From Variovorax sp. PBS-H4 (GTDB lineage: Bacteria > Pseudomonadota > Gammaproteobacteria > Burkholderiales > Burkholderiaceae_C), in contig NZ_LR594675.1 in NCBI RefSeq assembly GCF_901827205.1, positions 496,001 to 560,000 of the forward strand: a stretch of 64,000 nt of DNA, read 5' to 3'. Numbering within the stretch: position 1 is the first letter of the stretch; every line of letters starts with the position of its first letter. This document shows, in pieces, positions 34,838 through 43,823 of this stretch. The translations under genes and the position numbers were made by a program. The notes beneath the pieces are model-generated. The model did no database searches and was not told where the DNA came from. It worked only from the letters and a program-made list of their open reading frames with translations.

Positions 34838-35991
34838 CACGTGCCCTCCGCCGGCTTCACGAAGCCCATGACCACGTAGTCGCAGACGCCCGGGAGCACC
34901 ATCGGCGCGGGCGCGCCGGCCGTCGGCACCCAGCGCACGAGGCACACCACGCGCCGGCCCTCGACGCGCACGTCAAGCGGCTGCATGAGCCAGTAATTTC
35001 CTGCCGCGAGCGGCGGCAGCGAAGCCGGTTGCTGGAAGCGCGGTTGAACCTGGATCTGCAGCGAAGCCTCGCCCGCATCGACCTGCGCCTGCGTGATGCC
35101 CGCAGGCAGGGGCACGTCGAGGCCGTCGGTGATGACGCCGGACTCGACCTGCACGCCGCCTGCGATGGCGCCCAGGATCTTGCCTTCGGCGATCACGTCG
35201 CCCTGGGCCGTGACCGTGAACACCGGCACCACGCTGCCCAGGCTGTTGTGCAGCCCGAACTGCAGCCGGCCGCCGTCGATGTTGTCGATGACCAGCGCCG
35301 CCTTGTCGGGGGCCGTGCGCGGCGCCGAACGCAGCACCAGGCGGTCGCCCAGGCCGGTGACGTCGCCGGCACGCACGCCGGCATAGCGGCGCGTGATGTC
35401 GTGATCGGTCTCGCGCACGGAAACGAAGCGCACGCCGTTCCAGCTCACGAAGCCGAGAAGGAGGCGCCACGGTTTCTGCCCGCTGCCGACGGGTGCGTCC
35501 GGATCCGGAACGACCTGCTGGTCCAGCTCGGCTGCCGATCCCAGCGCGCCGAAGGTGACGTAGAACGACTCGCTGACGCGTGTCTTCGGATTCTCGAGGC
35601 ACGACGAAGCGCTCTGCGCGGCGGCCCGCCCCTGCTCATCGCGGCCGACCAGGAAGACCGGGTAGAAGTGCTGGGTCGGGTCGTTCGCGCTGTCGGTGAT
35701 GTTGAGCTGGTCGAAATCGTCCTCGCCGACTCGAACGCTCTCGGTCACGACGATCTCGCGTCCTCCCCCGTCGATGGCCAGGCCGGGGGCTACGGTCACT
35801 TCCACATAGGGGCCCGCCGTGTCCGTGCGCGGCGTGCCGACGAGTTCGAGCCCATCGGCGATGCCCCAGCTGTGCAGGTATCGATCGTGGCGGGCACGCG
35901 AACCGCGCGCATGCGACACGATGGCGTTGACGTCGGCGGCGCTCAGGATCTGGTTTTCCGAGAACACCGGGCGGGTGACGGGCGTGGTCAC
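34837..35991 (-). CDS. eCIS-associated protein with N-terminal LTxxDL module and fibre-like C-terminal region
   Basis: A 384-aa protein. Residues ~9-90 (FSENQILSAADVNAIVSHAR, then RHDRYLHSWGIADGLEL and VEVTVAPGLAIDGGGREIVV) match, position by position, segments at the start of the next two upstream genes (35988 and 38359), so the three share a module. After residue 220 the text FTVTAQGDVIAEGKILGAI resembles the repeated GDV..xG motifs in phage tail-fibre and intramolecular-chaperone regions. No membrane segment. ATG at 35991 overlaps the stop of the 784-aa gene. A role as a fibre or baseplate-rim appendage is inferred from this similarity and from its place after the tail-protein-I gene. Confidence 0.65.
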   Translation of the reverse strand: MTTPVTRPVFSENQILSAADVNAIVSHARGSRARHDRYLHSWGIADGLELVGTPRTDTAGPYVEVTVAPGLAIDGGGREIVVTESVRVGEDDFDQLNITDSANDPTQHFYPVFLVGRDEQGRAAAQSASSCLENPKTRVSESFYVTFGALGSAAELDQQVVPDPDAPVGSGQKPWRLLLGFVSWNGVRFVSVRETDHDITRRYAGVRAGDVTGLGDRLVLRSAPRTAPDKAALVIDNIDGGRLQFGLHNSLGSVVPVFTVTAQGDVIAEGKILGAIAGGVQVESGVITDGLDVPLPAGITQAQVDAGEASLQIQVQPRFQQPASLPPLAAGNYWLMQPLDVRVEGRRVVCLVRWVPTAGAPAPMVLPGVCDYVVMGFVKPAEGT

Positions 35992-38342
35992 GGCGTCTTC
36001 TTTCTCTCGAGCGTCGCGAGCCGCTTGCTCAGCGCCTCGTTGCTCAGAACCTGTTCATCGAGCATCTTCTTCAGTTCCCGGATGACCGTGGCCTGCCCGA
36101 GCGCGTCCGGCGACAGCCGCTTGTCGATCTCCTTCGTCACGTCCTTGAGCTGCGTATCCACGTGCTTCTGCACCTTCTCGGCGGCGCGTACCGCCTCGGC
36201 GCGAACCATTTCGTTGGGCATGTCGGCCTGCCGCTTCGGGGTGAAGGCGTTTCCGATGGCGAGGCTGGCGATGTCGGCGTCCGAGTGGCGCGCGATCATC
36301 GAAGCGACCTGTGGATCGCGCGCGGTGAGCAGCGCGAAGTTGCCGCCGATGTTGAGGGACGAACGAACCTCGTCCAGGTCCAGCCCGGTGACACGCAGCA
36401 GGCTCGGGAACAGCGCGTTGGAAGCGGCCATGTCGCCGAGCTGCTTGCCCGACTTGAAGAACGCGGCTTGCTTCCTGAGCTCCACGTGCTGCGCCGGCAG
36501 CGCGTCAGGGTCGTCCGCCGGTGGCCGGGTCCGGACCTGGAAGCGATGGGCGAAATCGCAGCACAGCCGCTCCAGCGCCTCACCGAAGGTGTGCAGCAGC
36601 GGAATCCAATAGCGCTGGTTGTTTTCGGTCAGCAGGAAGGTGCGCTCCAGGTTGCAGATCTCGCACACGTTGCAGTCGTCGATCTGAAGACAGGCGAGCT
36701 TGACCGCCGGGTCGTCGCAGGTGGGGCACGGCGGCAGCAACGCGGCACAAACGCAATCGAGCAGATAGCGGATGAAGGCCCGCGCCAGCTTCTCGTAGGC
36801 GCGGTAGGTCGCCTCCGTGGTCTCCTCGCCGGTGGGTACCACGATCGCATTGATCTCGGCCTCGAGGCAGCATTGGCCTGTGGGCGGGCACTCGTCCATC
36901 TTGCGCAGCAGCCATGACTTGAAACTGGCCAGCGACTCGTGCACCTGGGTGTTGGCCGCGGGCGTGGCGACGCCGTTGTAGGCGTAGACATAGGCCTGCT
37001 GCGTCTTGCGCTCGGCCTCCGGCAGATCGGGGTTTGCATACTTTCGGGCCTCGGCGACGATCGAGCGCGCCAAGGTGCGTTCGAACGGGGACGCCAGCAA
37101 CTCGCCCGACTGCTGGTCGAGCGCGGGCCCCATCTTTTCCAGCGCGTCCCGAACGTTCGCCATCGACTTGTCGAGCCCCTGGTGCGCACCGAGCACCTTC
37201 TCGCGCTCCTCGGGGGGCAGCAGGTTGAAGCGTGCGATGGCGGCGCCGACGGCGTGCAGTTCGTCGAGCGCCGTGCGCAGCTTCTGTTCCCGGAGCGGGC
37301 TATCCGCGCTGCCGGCCTTCGTCAGGTCTTCGACCGACTTGCTCAGTACCGGGCCGGCGTTGCCGATCTGCGCCGCATCCTCGGCATCGAAGCCTGGAGG
37401 CTTCTCGAGCCTGTAGGCCACGACCCCCAGCCGGTTGCGCTGCGCATAGGCCTGCGAGCGTTCGATCTCCGACGCCTTGCGGTCGGCCTCGCGCAGATCG
37501 CCGATGCAGCAGTTCAGCCGGTCGGTGAAGGACGGCGGCTCGGGCTCGTCGATAGGGCATCTCAGCTCGAAGGAGAATCCTTCTCGCAGCCGGCTCGGCT
37601 GGCAGGTGACCGCGCAGGAATCGTCCTGCGTGTAGGGCGCAACCAGGTCGGTCGGTTCCTCGCAATAGTCGAGGTACAAGCAGTAGCGCCGTCCACGCTC
37701 GGGGTCCTTGTCGTGGGCGGGCACGTTCGCCTTGCCGGGTTGCGCCGCAGCAGCACCGGGCGCGGCGCGCGACTGCTTGCTGCGGTCCTTCACGGGCTCG
37801 GCGCAAGGATCGCCGCAGTCCTGGCCCTGCATCGAGATCTTGAGCGCGCGCACCATCGCGTTGATGTCGAGCTCGACGGCGCAGGGCACGAGGATCTCGT
37901 TGCCGCAGCAATCCACTGCGTACCCCGGCTGGACGATGACCCGCCCGCCGCCGCACGGGTGGCACGTGACGGCAAGGCCGCAGGCGACGCCGCTGCCGAC
38001 CAGGAAGCGGTTGTGCATGCGCTGCCTGGTGACGACGTAGTTCGTCAGCGCCTGCAGGTCGTCGTCGGTCAGGAGCTGGCCGGCGAAGAAGGACGGCTGG
38101 ACCAGCACGCCAGGGTTGCACCCGCAGCTGCCGCTTGCCGAACCGCATCCGCCATCGCAGTCGCCGTTGCACGACCCGCCGCAGCCGCAGCCTGCGCCGC
38201 CCGGCGCGGCCTGGCCCACCGAGCGGGCTCGCGCATGATGGCCGGTGCGTGCCGTCGCGGCGCCCATGGCGTTGATGCCCTTGCTCCTGGAACTGCCGCC
38301 GCCGCAGCCACAGCCCCCGGACCCGTAGTTCTTGCTGTTCAT
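35988..38342 (-). CDS. Cysteine-rich 784-aa eCIS-associated protein with LTxxDL module
   Basis: The first ~80 residues are Gly/Cys-rich (NSKNYGSGGCGCGGGSSRS, CGCGGSCNGDCDGGCGSA), unusual for a cytoplasmic protein. Residues ~85-150 hold the shared module: FFAGQLLTDDDLQALTNYVV, RMHNRFLVGSGVACGLAVTC, VIVQPGYAVDCCGNEILV. The middle and C-terminus are helical with further Cys pairs (PPCPTCDDPAVKLACLQIDD, CNVCEIC), and the last 90 residues look coiled-coil. Cys clustering suggests metal binding or, outside the cell, disulfides. The function is unknown; its place after the baseplate genes suggests a baseplate or fibre part. ATG at 38342 has GAGGAG about eight bases upstream; alternative in-frame starts further upstream overlap the neighbour. 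Confidence 0.72.
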   Translation of the reverse strand: MNSKNYGSGGCGCGGGSSRSKGINAMGAATARTGHHARARSVGQAAPGGAGCGCGGSCNGDCDGGCGSASGSCGCNPGVLVQPSFFAGQLLTDDDLQALTNYVVTRQRMHNRFLVGSGVACGLAVTCHPCGGGRVIVQPGYAVDCCGNEILVPCAVELDINAMVRALKISMQGQDCGDPCAEPVKDRSKQSRAAPGAAAAQPGKANVPAHDKDPERGRRYCLYLDYCEEPTDLVAPYTQDDSCAVTCQPSRLREGFSFELRCPIDEPEPPSFTDRLNCCIGDLREADRKASEIERSQAYAQRNRLGVVAYRLEKPPGFDAEDAAQIGNAGPVLSKSVEDLTKAGSADSPLREQKLRTALDELHAVGAAIARFNLLPPEEREKVLGAHQGLDKSMANVRDALEKMGPALDQQSGELLASPFERTLARSIVAEARKYANPDLPEAERKTQQAYVYAYNGVATPAANTQVHESLASFKSWLLRKMDECPPTGQCCLEAEINAIVVPTGEETTEATYRAYEKLARAFIRYLLDCVCAALLPPCPTCDDPAVKLACLQIDDCNVCEICNLERTFLLTENNQRYWIPLLHTFGEALERLCCDFAHRFQVRTRPPADDPDALPAQHVELRKQAAFFKSGKQLGDMAASNALFPSLLRVTGLDLDEVRSSLNIGGNFALLTARDPQVASMIARHSDADIASLAIGNAFTPKRQADMPNEMVRAEAVRAAEKVQKHVDTQLKDVTKEIDKRLSPDALGQATVIRELKKMLDEQVLSNEALSKRLATLERKKTP

Positions 38343-38358
38343 GGAATTTTCTCCTCGG

Positions 38359-39738
38359 CTAGTCGATGAAGAACCAGCTTTCGAACGTGGCACCCGGCCG
38401 CCCATTGCCCGAAGTCCAGGGCTGCGGGCGATCGGCACAGGGTGGACGCGGCGGCGCGTCGCGCGACTCCACGGCGTCCAGGTAGGCCGCCAGTTGCTGC
38501 ACCAGGCCGCCGACGTGTTCCCCGTCGATGGGCCGGCAGCAGGCGTCGAGAATGAAATTCCCGCGCACCTGGATGAGCACGCGATCGCCGCGATTGAGCG
38601 TCTCGCCGCTGTCGTCGCGGAACTTGAAACCGTTCACGAGTCCGTTGTCCGGCTTGTCCACGAAGCTGCCTTCGATCTGCGAGATCACGCCCGCAAGCCC
38701 TTTGCCGCCCTGCACGCGCCACAGGTCCACCACGCCGGGCTGCAGCGTCTCGGCGTACACGGGCTTCGAGAAATGGACCTCGATCCCATCGGTGCGCGCC
38801 TGGCCGCGCTGGTCGGTGCCGAGCACGGTCTTGGCTCCTGCAGAGTCGTAGTGCGCCCCGTGCACCCAGCTGACGCCGTCGATCACAGCGGGCTGGTAGA
38901 TGCCGATGTCGCGGCGCGGCCGCCAGTCGATGTCGTCCACGTCGAGCGGGTCGTCGACCGGCCAACCGATGTGCGCCAGCACGACGCACTCGTTCTCGCA
39001 GGGCTCGCAGCAGTTGCTGCACCGCGTGTCGGGCGGTTGATGCACGAGGCTGGCGCGGAAGCGGTAACCCTCGCGCACACGGCCGTACCGGCATTTCTGC
39101 GGCAGATCGCAGTTGTCCTGGACGATGGGACGCGACGGATAGGTCTGCTGCTCGCAGTAGCAGACCAGGAGCTCGATGACCGGGCGCTCGTCGCCATCGC
39201 CGCACTCGGCCTTCTCGATCTCGCGCCGGTCTTCGCGCGACAACAGGCTTCGCAAGTCGACGACCTGGGGCGCACGCACGACGATCTCGCGCCCTTCGCA
39301 ATCCACCGCCCAGCCGCAATCGACGGTCACGCACACGGGCGGCGGCTTGTGATGGGGGTGGTCGCATCGCCAGCGCTCGTATTCGCGTTTCAAGCCCTCC
39401 TGCTCGGCCGCGAGCTTCCGGCGCTCGTCCTCGCCGCCTTGCTCCTGCTCGAGCCGTGCCAGCCTCGATTCGACTTTGCGCAGCTGCCGTGCCACGTCCT
39501 GGCGCCGCTTGTCGTCCTCGCCGTCGCACTCTTCCGGCACGGGCACCGGGGTCACACCGAGGCCGCACACGATGCCCATTCCATGGAAGCAGCGCATATG
39601 CAGTCGCAGCTTTTCCAGAAAGTACTGCTGCTGCGACTGCAGGTCGGCGACCGTCAGGCTGCGTCCGTAGTAGAACTGCAGCCGCTCGAAGTCGGGCAGT
39701 GGCATGCAGAGGCCGTGTTTGTCGGGGTTCGTGGTCAT
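38359..39738 (-). CDS. 459-aa eCIS-associated protein with LTxxDL module, Cys-rich
   Basis: Opens with PDKHGLCMPLPDFERLQFYY and GRSLTVADLQSQQQYFLEKL, then RLHMRCFHGMGIVCGLGV, a coiled-coil insert (about 70-115, RKVESRLARLEQEQGGEDER) and VCVTVDCGWAVDCEGREIVV. This is the same module as in the two downstream genes, interrupted by the coiled coil. A Cys-rich patch CSNCCEPCENECV lies near residue 215. The C-terminal half reads as a beta domain (VHFSKPVYAETLQPGVVDLW; DRVLIQVRGNFILDACCRP) similar to an immunoglobulin-like or bacterial surface fold. ATG at 39738 is selected because the region before it is unrelated. No function can be named; it is probably structural. Confidence 0.72.
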   Translation of the reverse strand: MTTNPDKHGLCMPLPDFERLQFYYGRSLTVADLQSQQQYFLEKLRLHMRCFHGMGIVCGLGVTPVPVPEECDGEDDKRRQDVARQLRKVESRLARLEQEQGGEDERRKLAAEQEGLKREYERWRCDHPHHKPPPVCVTVDCGWAVDCEGREIVVRAPQVVDLRSLLSREDRREIEKAECGDGDERPVIELLVCYCEQQTYPSRPIVQDNCDLPQKCRYGRVREGYRFRASLVHQPPDTRCSNCCEPCENECVVLAHIGWPVDDPLDVDDIDWRPRRDIGIYQPAVIDGVSWVHGAHYDSAGAKTVLGTDQRGQARTDGIEVHFSKPVYAETLQPGVVDLWRVQGGKGLAGVISQIEGSFVDKPDNGLVNGFKFRDDSGETLNRGDRVLIQVRGNFILDACCRPIDGEHVGGLVQQLAAYLDAVESRDAPPRPPCADRPQPWTSGNGRPGATFESWFFID

Positions 39739-39760
39739 GTGAGTCACTCCATGGTCTGCT

Positions 39761-41740
39761 TCAGGCACCGAGGCGCGGTGCATCGGCGTCCGCAGCGCGC
39801 GACGCGGACAAAACGGTGGCGCGGCCGAGCCGCACGTTGCCGCCACCGCCAAGAACACTGGGCTCGAACGGTGCAAGCGTCGTGTCGATCCCCACGCTCA
39901 CCTCGCCGCCGAGCAGGAACTGTCCGCGGCTGCCGATCAGCCGGGTGACGGTGTGCGCCGGCTTCTGCGCCTCGATGAGCTGCTGCATGCGCTGGCGCAG
40001 GGTCGCGTCCAGCCGCAGCGGCACCAGCACGTCGAATCGGTACGCCACCGAGCTGAACGGATCGAGCTCGACCTGCCCGACGCTGCGCAGCGGCGCGCGC
40101 CCCAGGCGCGAGCGATCGAGCCGGAAGCGCCATTGCGAAGGGCCGAACAGGCGCGTGCCGCCGCCCAGCGCCACGGCGCCGAGGGCGCCCCAGGCGCGTT
40201 CGTTCCCGGCTTCGCGAATCACGGGATCCACGTCGAACACCAGGCGGATGACCGCGCGCATGCCATCCAGCGTGCCGCGCATGCGGTACAGCTTCGGCGC
40301 GGCCTGCAGCAGGCGGCGGCGCCGGGCCGCGTCCCACGCGGGGTCCATCGCGATGTCGAGGAAGCTGCCGAGCCAGGGCAGCACGCCGTCGGGCACGCCG
40401 TCGACGTCCAGCAGCGCCGGCATGCGCGCGATCTGTTCATCGACGTCGTCGAGGAAGCTGTCGAACAGGGCCAGGAAGCGTTCCGTGAAGTCCTCGGCCT
40501 CGGGGCTGTCGCGAAACACCAGGGGCAGCTGGTCGAGGCTCGTCTGCCGCGGGAAATCGATCCGCATGCGACGGATGCGCGGCGTCTGCCTGCCGTCGCC
40601 GGTCATCCGGATGCGCACGAACAGATAGCGCCCTTGGGCCTGCCGGATCAGGAAATCGCGCTGGTCGTCCACGCGCTGCCAGTCGCCCGGGTGCGGGCGC
40701 CCGGGTGCGAACGCGGCCCAGATGCCATCGGCGACGCCCTGCGCCGCAGGCAAGGGCGCGTCGCTGGCCGAAACCGAGATCGAGACTGCCGTGCCCGCAG
40801 GACGACTGCCCTCCCAGCGCACGCGATGCCAGCGGCAGCGCGGGATGCCGCTGTCGATGGCCAGCGTCAGCAGCTGGCCCTGCGCCACGTACTGCGCGCT
40901 CGGTGCGACGGGCGTGAGCGGCGGGTCCAGCTCGCGACCGAACCAGGAAAAGCAGGGTCCGCAGGCCGCCTCCTGCCCCGCGAGGCAGAACCCGCGAGGG
41001 CTCGTCACCGTGATGCCGTTGGGCTCGAAGGCGCGCTGCAGCTCGTCCAGGGTCGCCCGCGTGAATGCGGCGTCGAAGCGCGCGGCGACCCACAGGCTGA
41101 CCTGTGCGCGCCCATCCGCCGGGGCTTCCTCGACCGCGAGCCAGATGCGTTCCTCGCTGTCCACCGCCATGCGATCGACCGGGCCGGGCAGCGCCAGCGG
41201 CAGATGCCCGCGTGCAAAGCCCGCGAGATCGAGACACGCGACCCGCTTGTTCGCCGAATCGATGACAAGCCATTCCTGCCAGGGCGCGGAGGTGATCGGC
41301 CCAGGGTGCACGAAGGCGACCCGCGTGACCAGCCGGCGGCCGTGGTCGGCGAACAGGAACACCGCGTCCTCCCCCGTGTCGGCAACCGCGACGTGGCGCC
41401 CGGCGGTCGCCACCGCCACGGCACAGCCCAGGATGCCCACGGCGCCCGGGTCCGCCTCGGCGAAGCACGGCGAACAGACATCCTTGCGCAGCAGCCGCGA
41501 CTGCGGTGGGCACGGCGTCACGAGCAACCATTCGCACGGTGCGCAGCCGCGCGCGAGCGCCGCCGGCGCCAGCCATGCGCTCACGTCGTCGGCAGGCACG
41601 ATGCCACCGGCGCCGCCGATGAAGGCGAGCTGCAGGCCGCTGTCGAGATCGAGCCCGCCGATGCCCTCGACGCTGTCGGCGTCCCAGCCGACGAGCGGGT
41701 CGAGCAGCCGGAAGGTCGCCGCCATCGGAAGGCAGCTCAT
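39761..41740 (-). CDS. Phage tail protein I-like baseplate protein with propeller-like N-terminal region
   Basis: A 659-aa protein in two parts. Residues ~80-250 contain repeats reminiscent of NHL/SMP-30 propellers (AVATAGRHVAVADTGEDAVF, EWLVIDSANKRVACLDLAGF, RMAVDSEERIWLAVEE). Residues ~400-560 match the tail-protein-I type domain of contractile systems: LVFRDSPEAEDFTERFLALF, DSFLDDVDEQIARMPALLDV, LPWLGSFLDIAMDPAWDAAR, KLYRMRGTLDGMRAVIRLVF. A terminal QKPAHTVTRLIG segment is also typical. In phages this protein links baseplate wedge to tail fibres. The ATG at 41740 overlaps the previous stop (ATGA). The following three genes probably encode what it anchors. Confidence 0.8.
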   Translation of the reverse strand: MSCLPMAATFRLLDPLVGWDADSVEGIGGLDLDSGLQLAFIGGAGGIVPADDVSAWLAPAALARGCAPCEWLLVTPCPPQSRLLRKDVCSPCFAEADPGAVGILGCAVAVATAGRHVAVADTGEDAVFLFADHGRRLVTRVAFVHPGPITSAPWQEWLVIDSANKRVACLDLAGFARGHLPLALPGPVDRMAVDSEERIWLAVEEAPADGRAQVSLWVAARFDAAFTRATLDELQRAFEPNGITVTSPRGFCLAGQEAACGPCFSWFGRELDPPLTPVAPSAQYVAQGQLLTLAIDSGIPRCRWHRVRWEGSRPAGTAVSISVSASDAPLPAAQGVADGIWAAFAPGRPHPGDWQRVDDQRDFLIRQAQGRYLFVRIRMTGDGRQTPRIRRMRIDFPRQTSLDQLPLVFRDSPEAEDFTERFLALFDSFLDDVDEQIARMPALLDVDGVPDGVLPWLGSFLDIAMDPAWDAARRRRLLQAAPKLYRMRGTLDGMRAVIRLVFDVDPVIREAGNERAWGALGAVALGGGTRLFGPSQWRFRLDRSRLGRAPLRSVGQVELDPFSSVAYRFDVLVPLRLDATLRQRMQQLIEAQKPAHTVTRLIGSRGQFLLGGEVSVGIDTTLAPFEPSVLGGGGNVRLGRATVLSASRAADADAPRLGA

Positions 41741-43758
41741 GATCGCACTCCCTCGACCACGCGCAGTTCGTGCGGCAGCGGCCACAAGAGGCTGTTCGGC
41801 CGTGGCGTGAAGTCGCTGCAGGCGCCGAGCACCTCGCCGTCGACTGTCAGATTGAGCGTGGACAACGCCACCAGCCCCGGCACATGGGCGATCACGTGCC
41901 GCACCAGCGCCGCATACCGGATGACGCCGCCGAACGGCCAGCCGCGCCCGTCTGCGCCGCCGGTGAGCGGATCGAGATAGGCATCCAGTTCGCGCAGGGT
42001 CGCGCGCAGCACTTCGCCGAAATCCGCGTTCGCGGCGACGGCCAGCGTCGCGCGCACGCTGACCTCGTGGAAACGCGGCGCGGCCGCGACCACTTCGACG
42101 CCGGCCGGGGCCACCTGGGTGGACAGATGCCTGGACACGGCATCGAGGCTGGCCTGGCTCGGATACGGCGGCGTCGATGCCGCCCTCGGCCCCAGCAGGT
42201 AGACGCTGACGGTTCCGGGCACGCGCGCGTTCTCCAGCCCCGCGTGCGTGCCGCCCACGGCGTGGGCGCGCGACACGTCGGAGCCCTGCGCCGCGAACGA
42301 CTCGAGCTCGTAGTCCGCGACCGTCACCGCACGGCCGCGGGCACGCAACTGCTGCGGGCCGAGGCGCGAGGCTTCCGACACCGACATCGCATCGTGCCCG
42401 CCGCTGGCAGGCAGCGCGTTGCCGACCTTGGTCACGAACGGGACCGAAGACATGAGGCTGGTGACCTGGTTGGCTGCCACCGCGCCGGCATCGCCGGTGG
42501 CCACCTGGTAGCGCTGCGCGACGACGTGGCGAATGCCGCGCGGCAGCAGCATGCCGTGCATGCCGTCGCCGAACTGCAGCTCGCCGGTCGCCTCGTCGAG
42601 CTCGAAGACCCGATCGTCGGGACCATAGGCATCGAGGTCCTCGATGTCTCGCCAGGGCTGCGCGCCGGCGCCGGTGCCGGCTTCGGTGCCGATCGCGCCT
42701 TCGTCGACCGTGAGCCGCAACGAACCGGGCAGCACCGGGCGCTGGGTCACGCGCATGCGCCGGCCATCGCTGTCCGGCACGTAGTCGAGAACTTCGCCGC
42801 GCACGGTGCGCGCGGCGAGCGCCGTCACCGCGTTGAGTTCGATGAACGCCAGCGCCGGCGGGGACGCGAACGCGCCGGCCACGAGCTGCACGCGCAGCCA
42901 CCGCAGCGGCTTCGGCACCGTCACGCCCGCGGGTATGCCCGTGCGCCAACTGCGAGGGCAGCGCAGTTCCACCAGGCCGCTTTGCAGCAGACCGCGCGAC
43001 GCGTCCCTGATGACCTCCGCGGCCTCGAAGCGGCCGGCGTCGAAGAAGCTCCAGCGCACGATGGGCTGCGCCACCACCGCATCCACGCCGACACCTCCGT
43101 GCACGGCGGCAGGCGGCGGGCCGACGCGCGCCGTGAGATGAAGCATCAAGGTGATGTTCGGCCCCGGCGCCGAAGCGCCCGACAAGCCGATGAGCAGCGC
43201 CGCGCCCGGACGCGGCGCGCTCCCGAAGACCAGGTGGCTCGCGGCCGGGTCCGTCCCGGTCAGTGGCACGTCGAAGAAGCGGCTGCCGTCCTGCACGAAG
43301 GTCGATGCGATCTTCCCGGGCGCGGCGTAGAGCGCGCTTTCGGTCTCGAAGACGACACGCCCGCCGGAGCCGTCAGCCGCCGGCGCGGAGACCTGGAATC
43401 CCGGCGGGATGAGTGCGCTGCCCGGCGCCGCATCCGCCACCGTGAAGGCGAGCGTGGCGCGCGCGGGCCGCGCCGGCATGGCGGCGACGCCGGCGGCGCG
43501 CAGGTACTCGCGGAAGGCCTTGTCCGGCATGCGATTGAGCCGCTCGAGCAACGGCTCGGCGAGTTCGCCGTGCAGGCTCAGCAGCGCATCGCCCGCATCG
43601 CCGGGCGTGCGGCGCCGCCATTCGGGCGTGAACGCCGCGATGCGCGCTTCGACCGCGGCACGCACGCTGGCGCGGCCGGGCTGCGCGAGCTGTGGCGGAT
43701 CGAGCGGACCCGTCGGCGTGCGGCTCAGGGCCTCCCGGCCCCACCAGGCGGTGCTCAT
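41737..43758 (-). CDS. Baseplate J-like wedge protein (Afp12-like)
   Basis: A 673-aa baseplate protein. Early GDAGDALLSLHGELAEPLLE resembles the start of gpJ-type wedge proteins. The block YGPDDRVFELDEATGELQFG, then DGMHGMLLPRGIRHVVAQRY and DAGAVAANQVTSL, and later GRAVTVADYELESFAAQGSD with RAHAV are the diagnostic gpJ/Afp11-12 motifs. The tail HEVSVRATLAVAANADFGEV and LDPLTGGADGRGWPFGGVI is the usual final domain. ATG at 43758 has GGAGG eight bases upstream, placed inside the 22-codon ORF that precedes it. Together with the next upstream gene it would form the heteromeric wedge of the baseplate. Confidence 0.87.
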   Translation of the reverse strand: MSTAWWGREALSRTPTGPLDPPQLAQPGRASVRAAVEARIAAFTPEWRRRTPGDAGDALLSLHGELAEPLLERLNRMPDKAFREYLRAAGVAAMPARPARATLAFTVADAAPGSALIPPGFQVSAPAADGSGGRVVFETESALYAAPGKIASTFVQDGSRFFDVPLTGTDPAASHLVFGSAPRPGAALLIGLSGASAPGPNITLMLHLTARVGPPPAAVHGGVGVDAVVAQPIVRWSFFDAGRFEAAEVIRDASRGLLQSGLVELRCPRSWRTGIPAGVTVPKPLRWLRVQLVAGAFASPPALAFIELNAVTALAARTVRGEVLDYVPDSDGRRMRVTQRPVLPGSLRLTVDEGAIGTEAGTGAGAQPWRDIEDLDAYGPDDRVFELDEATGELQFGDGMHGMLLPRGIRHVVAQRYQVATGDAGAVAANQVTSLMSSVPFVTKVGNALPASGGHDAMSVSEASRLGPQQLRARGRAVTVADYELESFAAQGSDVSRAHAVGGTHAGLENARVPGTVSVYLLGPRAASTPPYPSQASLDAVSRHLSTQVAPAGVEVVAAAPRFHEVSVRATLAVAANADFGEVLRATLRELDAYLDPLTGGADGRGWPFGGVIRYAALVRHVIAHVPGLVALSTLNLTVDGEVLGACSDFTPRPNSLLWPLPHELRVVEGVRS

Positions 43759-43823
43759 AAGGCAACCTCCGTGCTCCGCACTGCGGTGCGAGCTTGCTTG
43801 GGACGGCCCGGCACGGTGCTCAT
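43755..43823 (-). CDS. 22-codon ORF bridging the two baseplate J genes
   Basis: The 61-base gap between the baseplate genes is spanned by an ORF encoding MSTVPGRPKQARTAVRSTEVAL. Its ATG (43823) lies in the ATGA overlap with the stop of the upstream gene and its TGA (43755-43757) in the ATGA overlap with the downstream start, so translation could pass through without a break. The peptide is basic and has no recognisable family. It may be a genuine micro-protein, a leader that only keeps ribosomes moving, or the residue of a longer gene. Its coding nature is not proven. Confidence 0.4.
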   Translation of the reverse strand: MSTVPGRPKQARTAVRSTEVAL

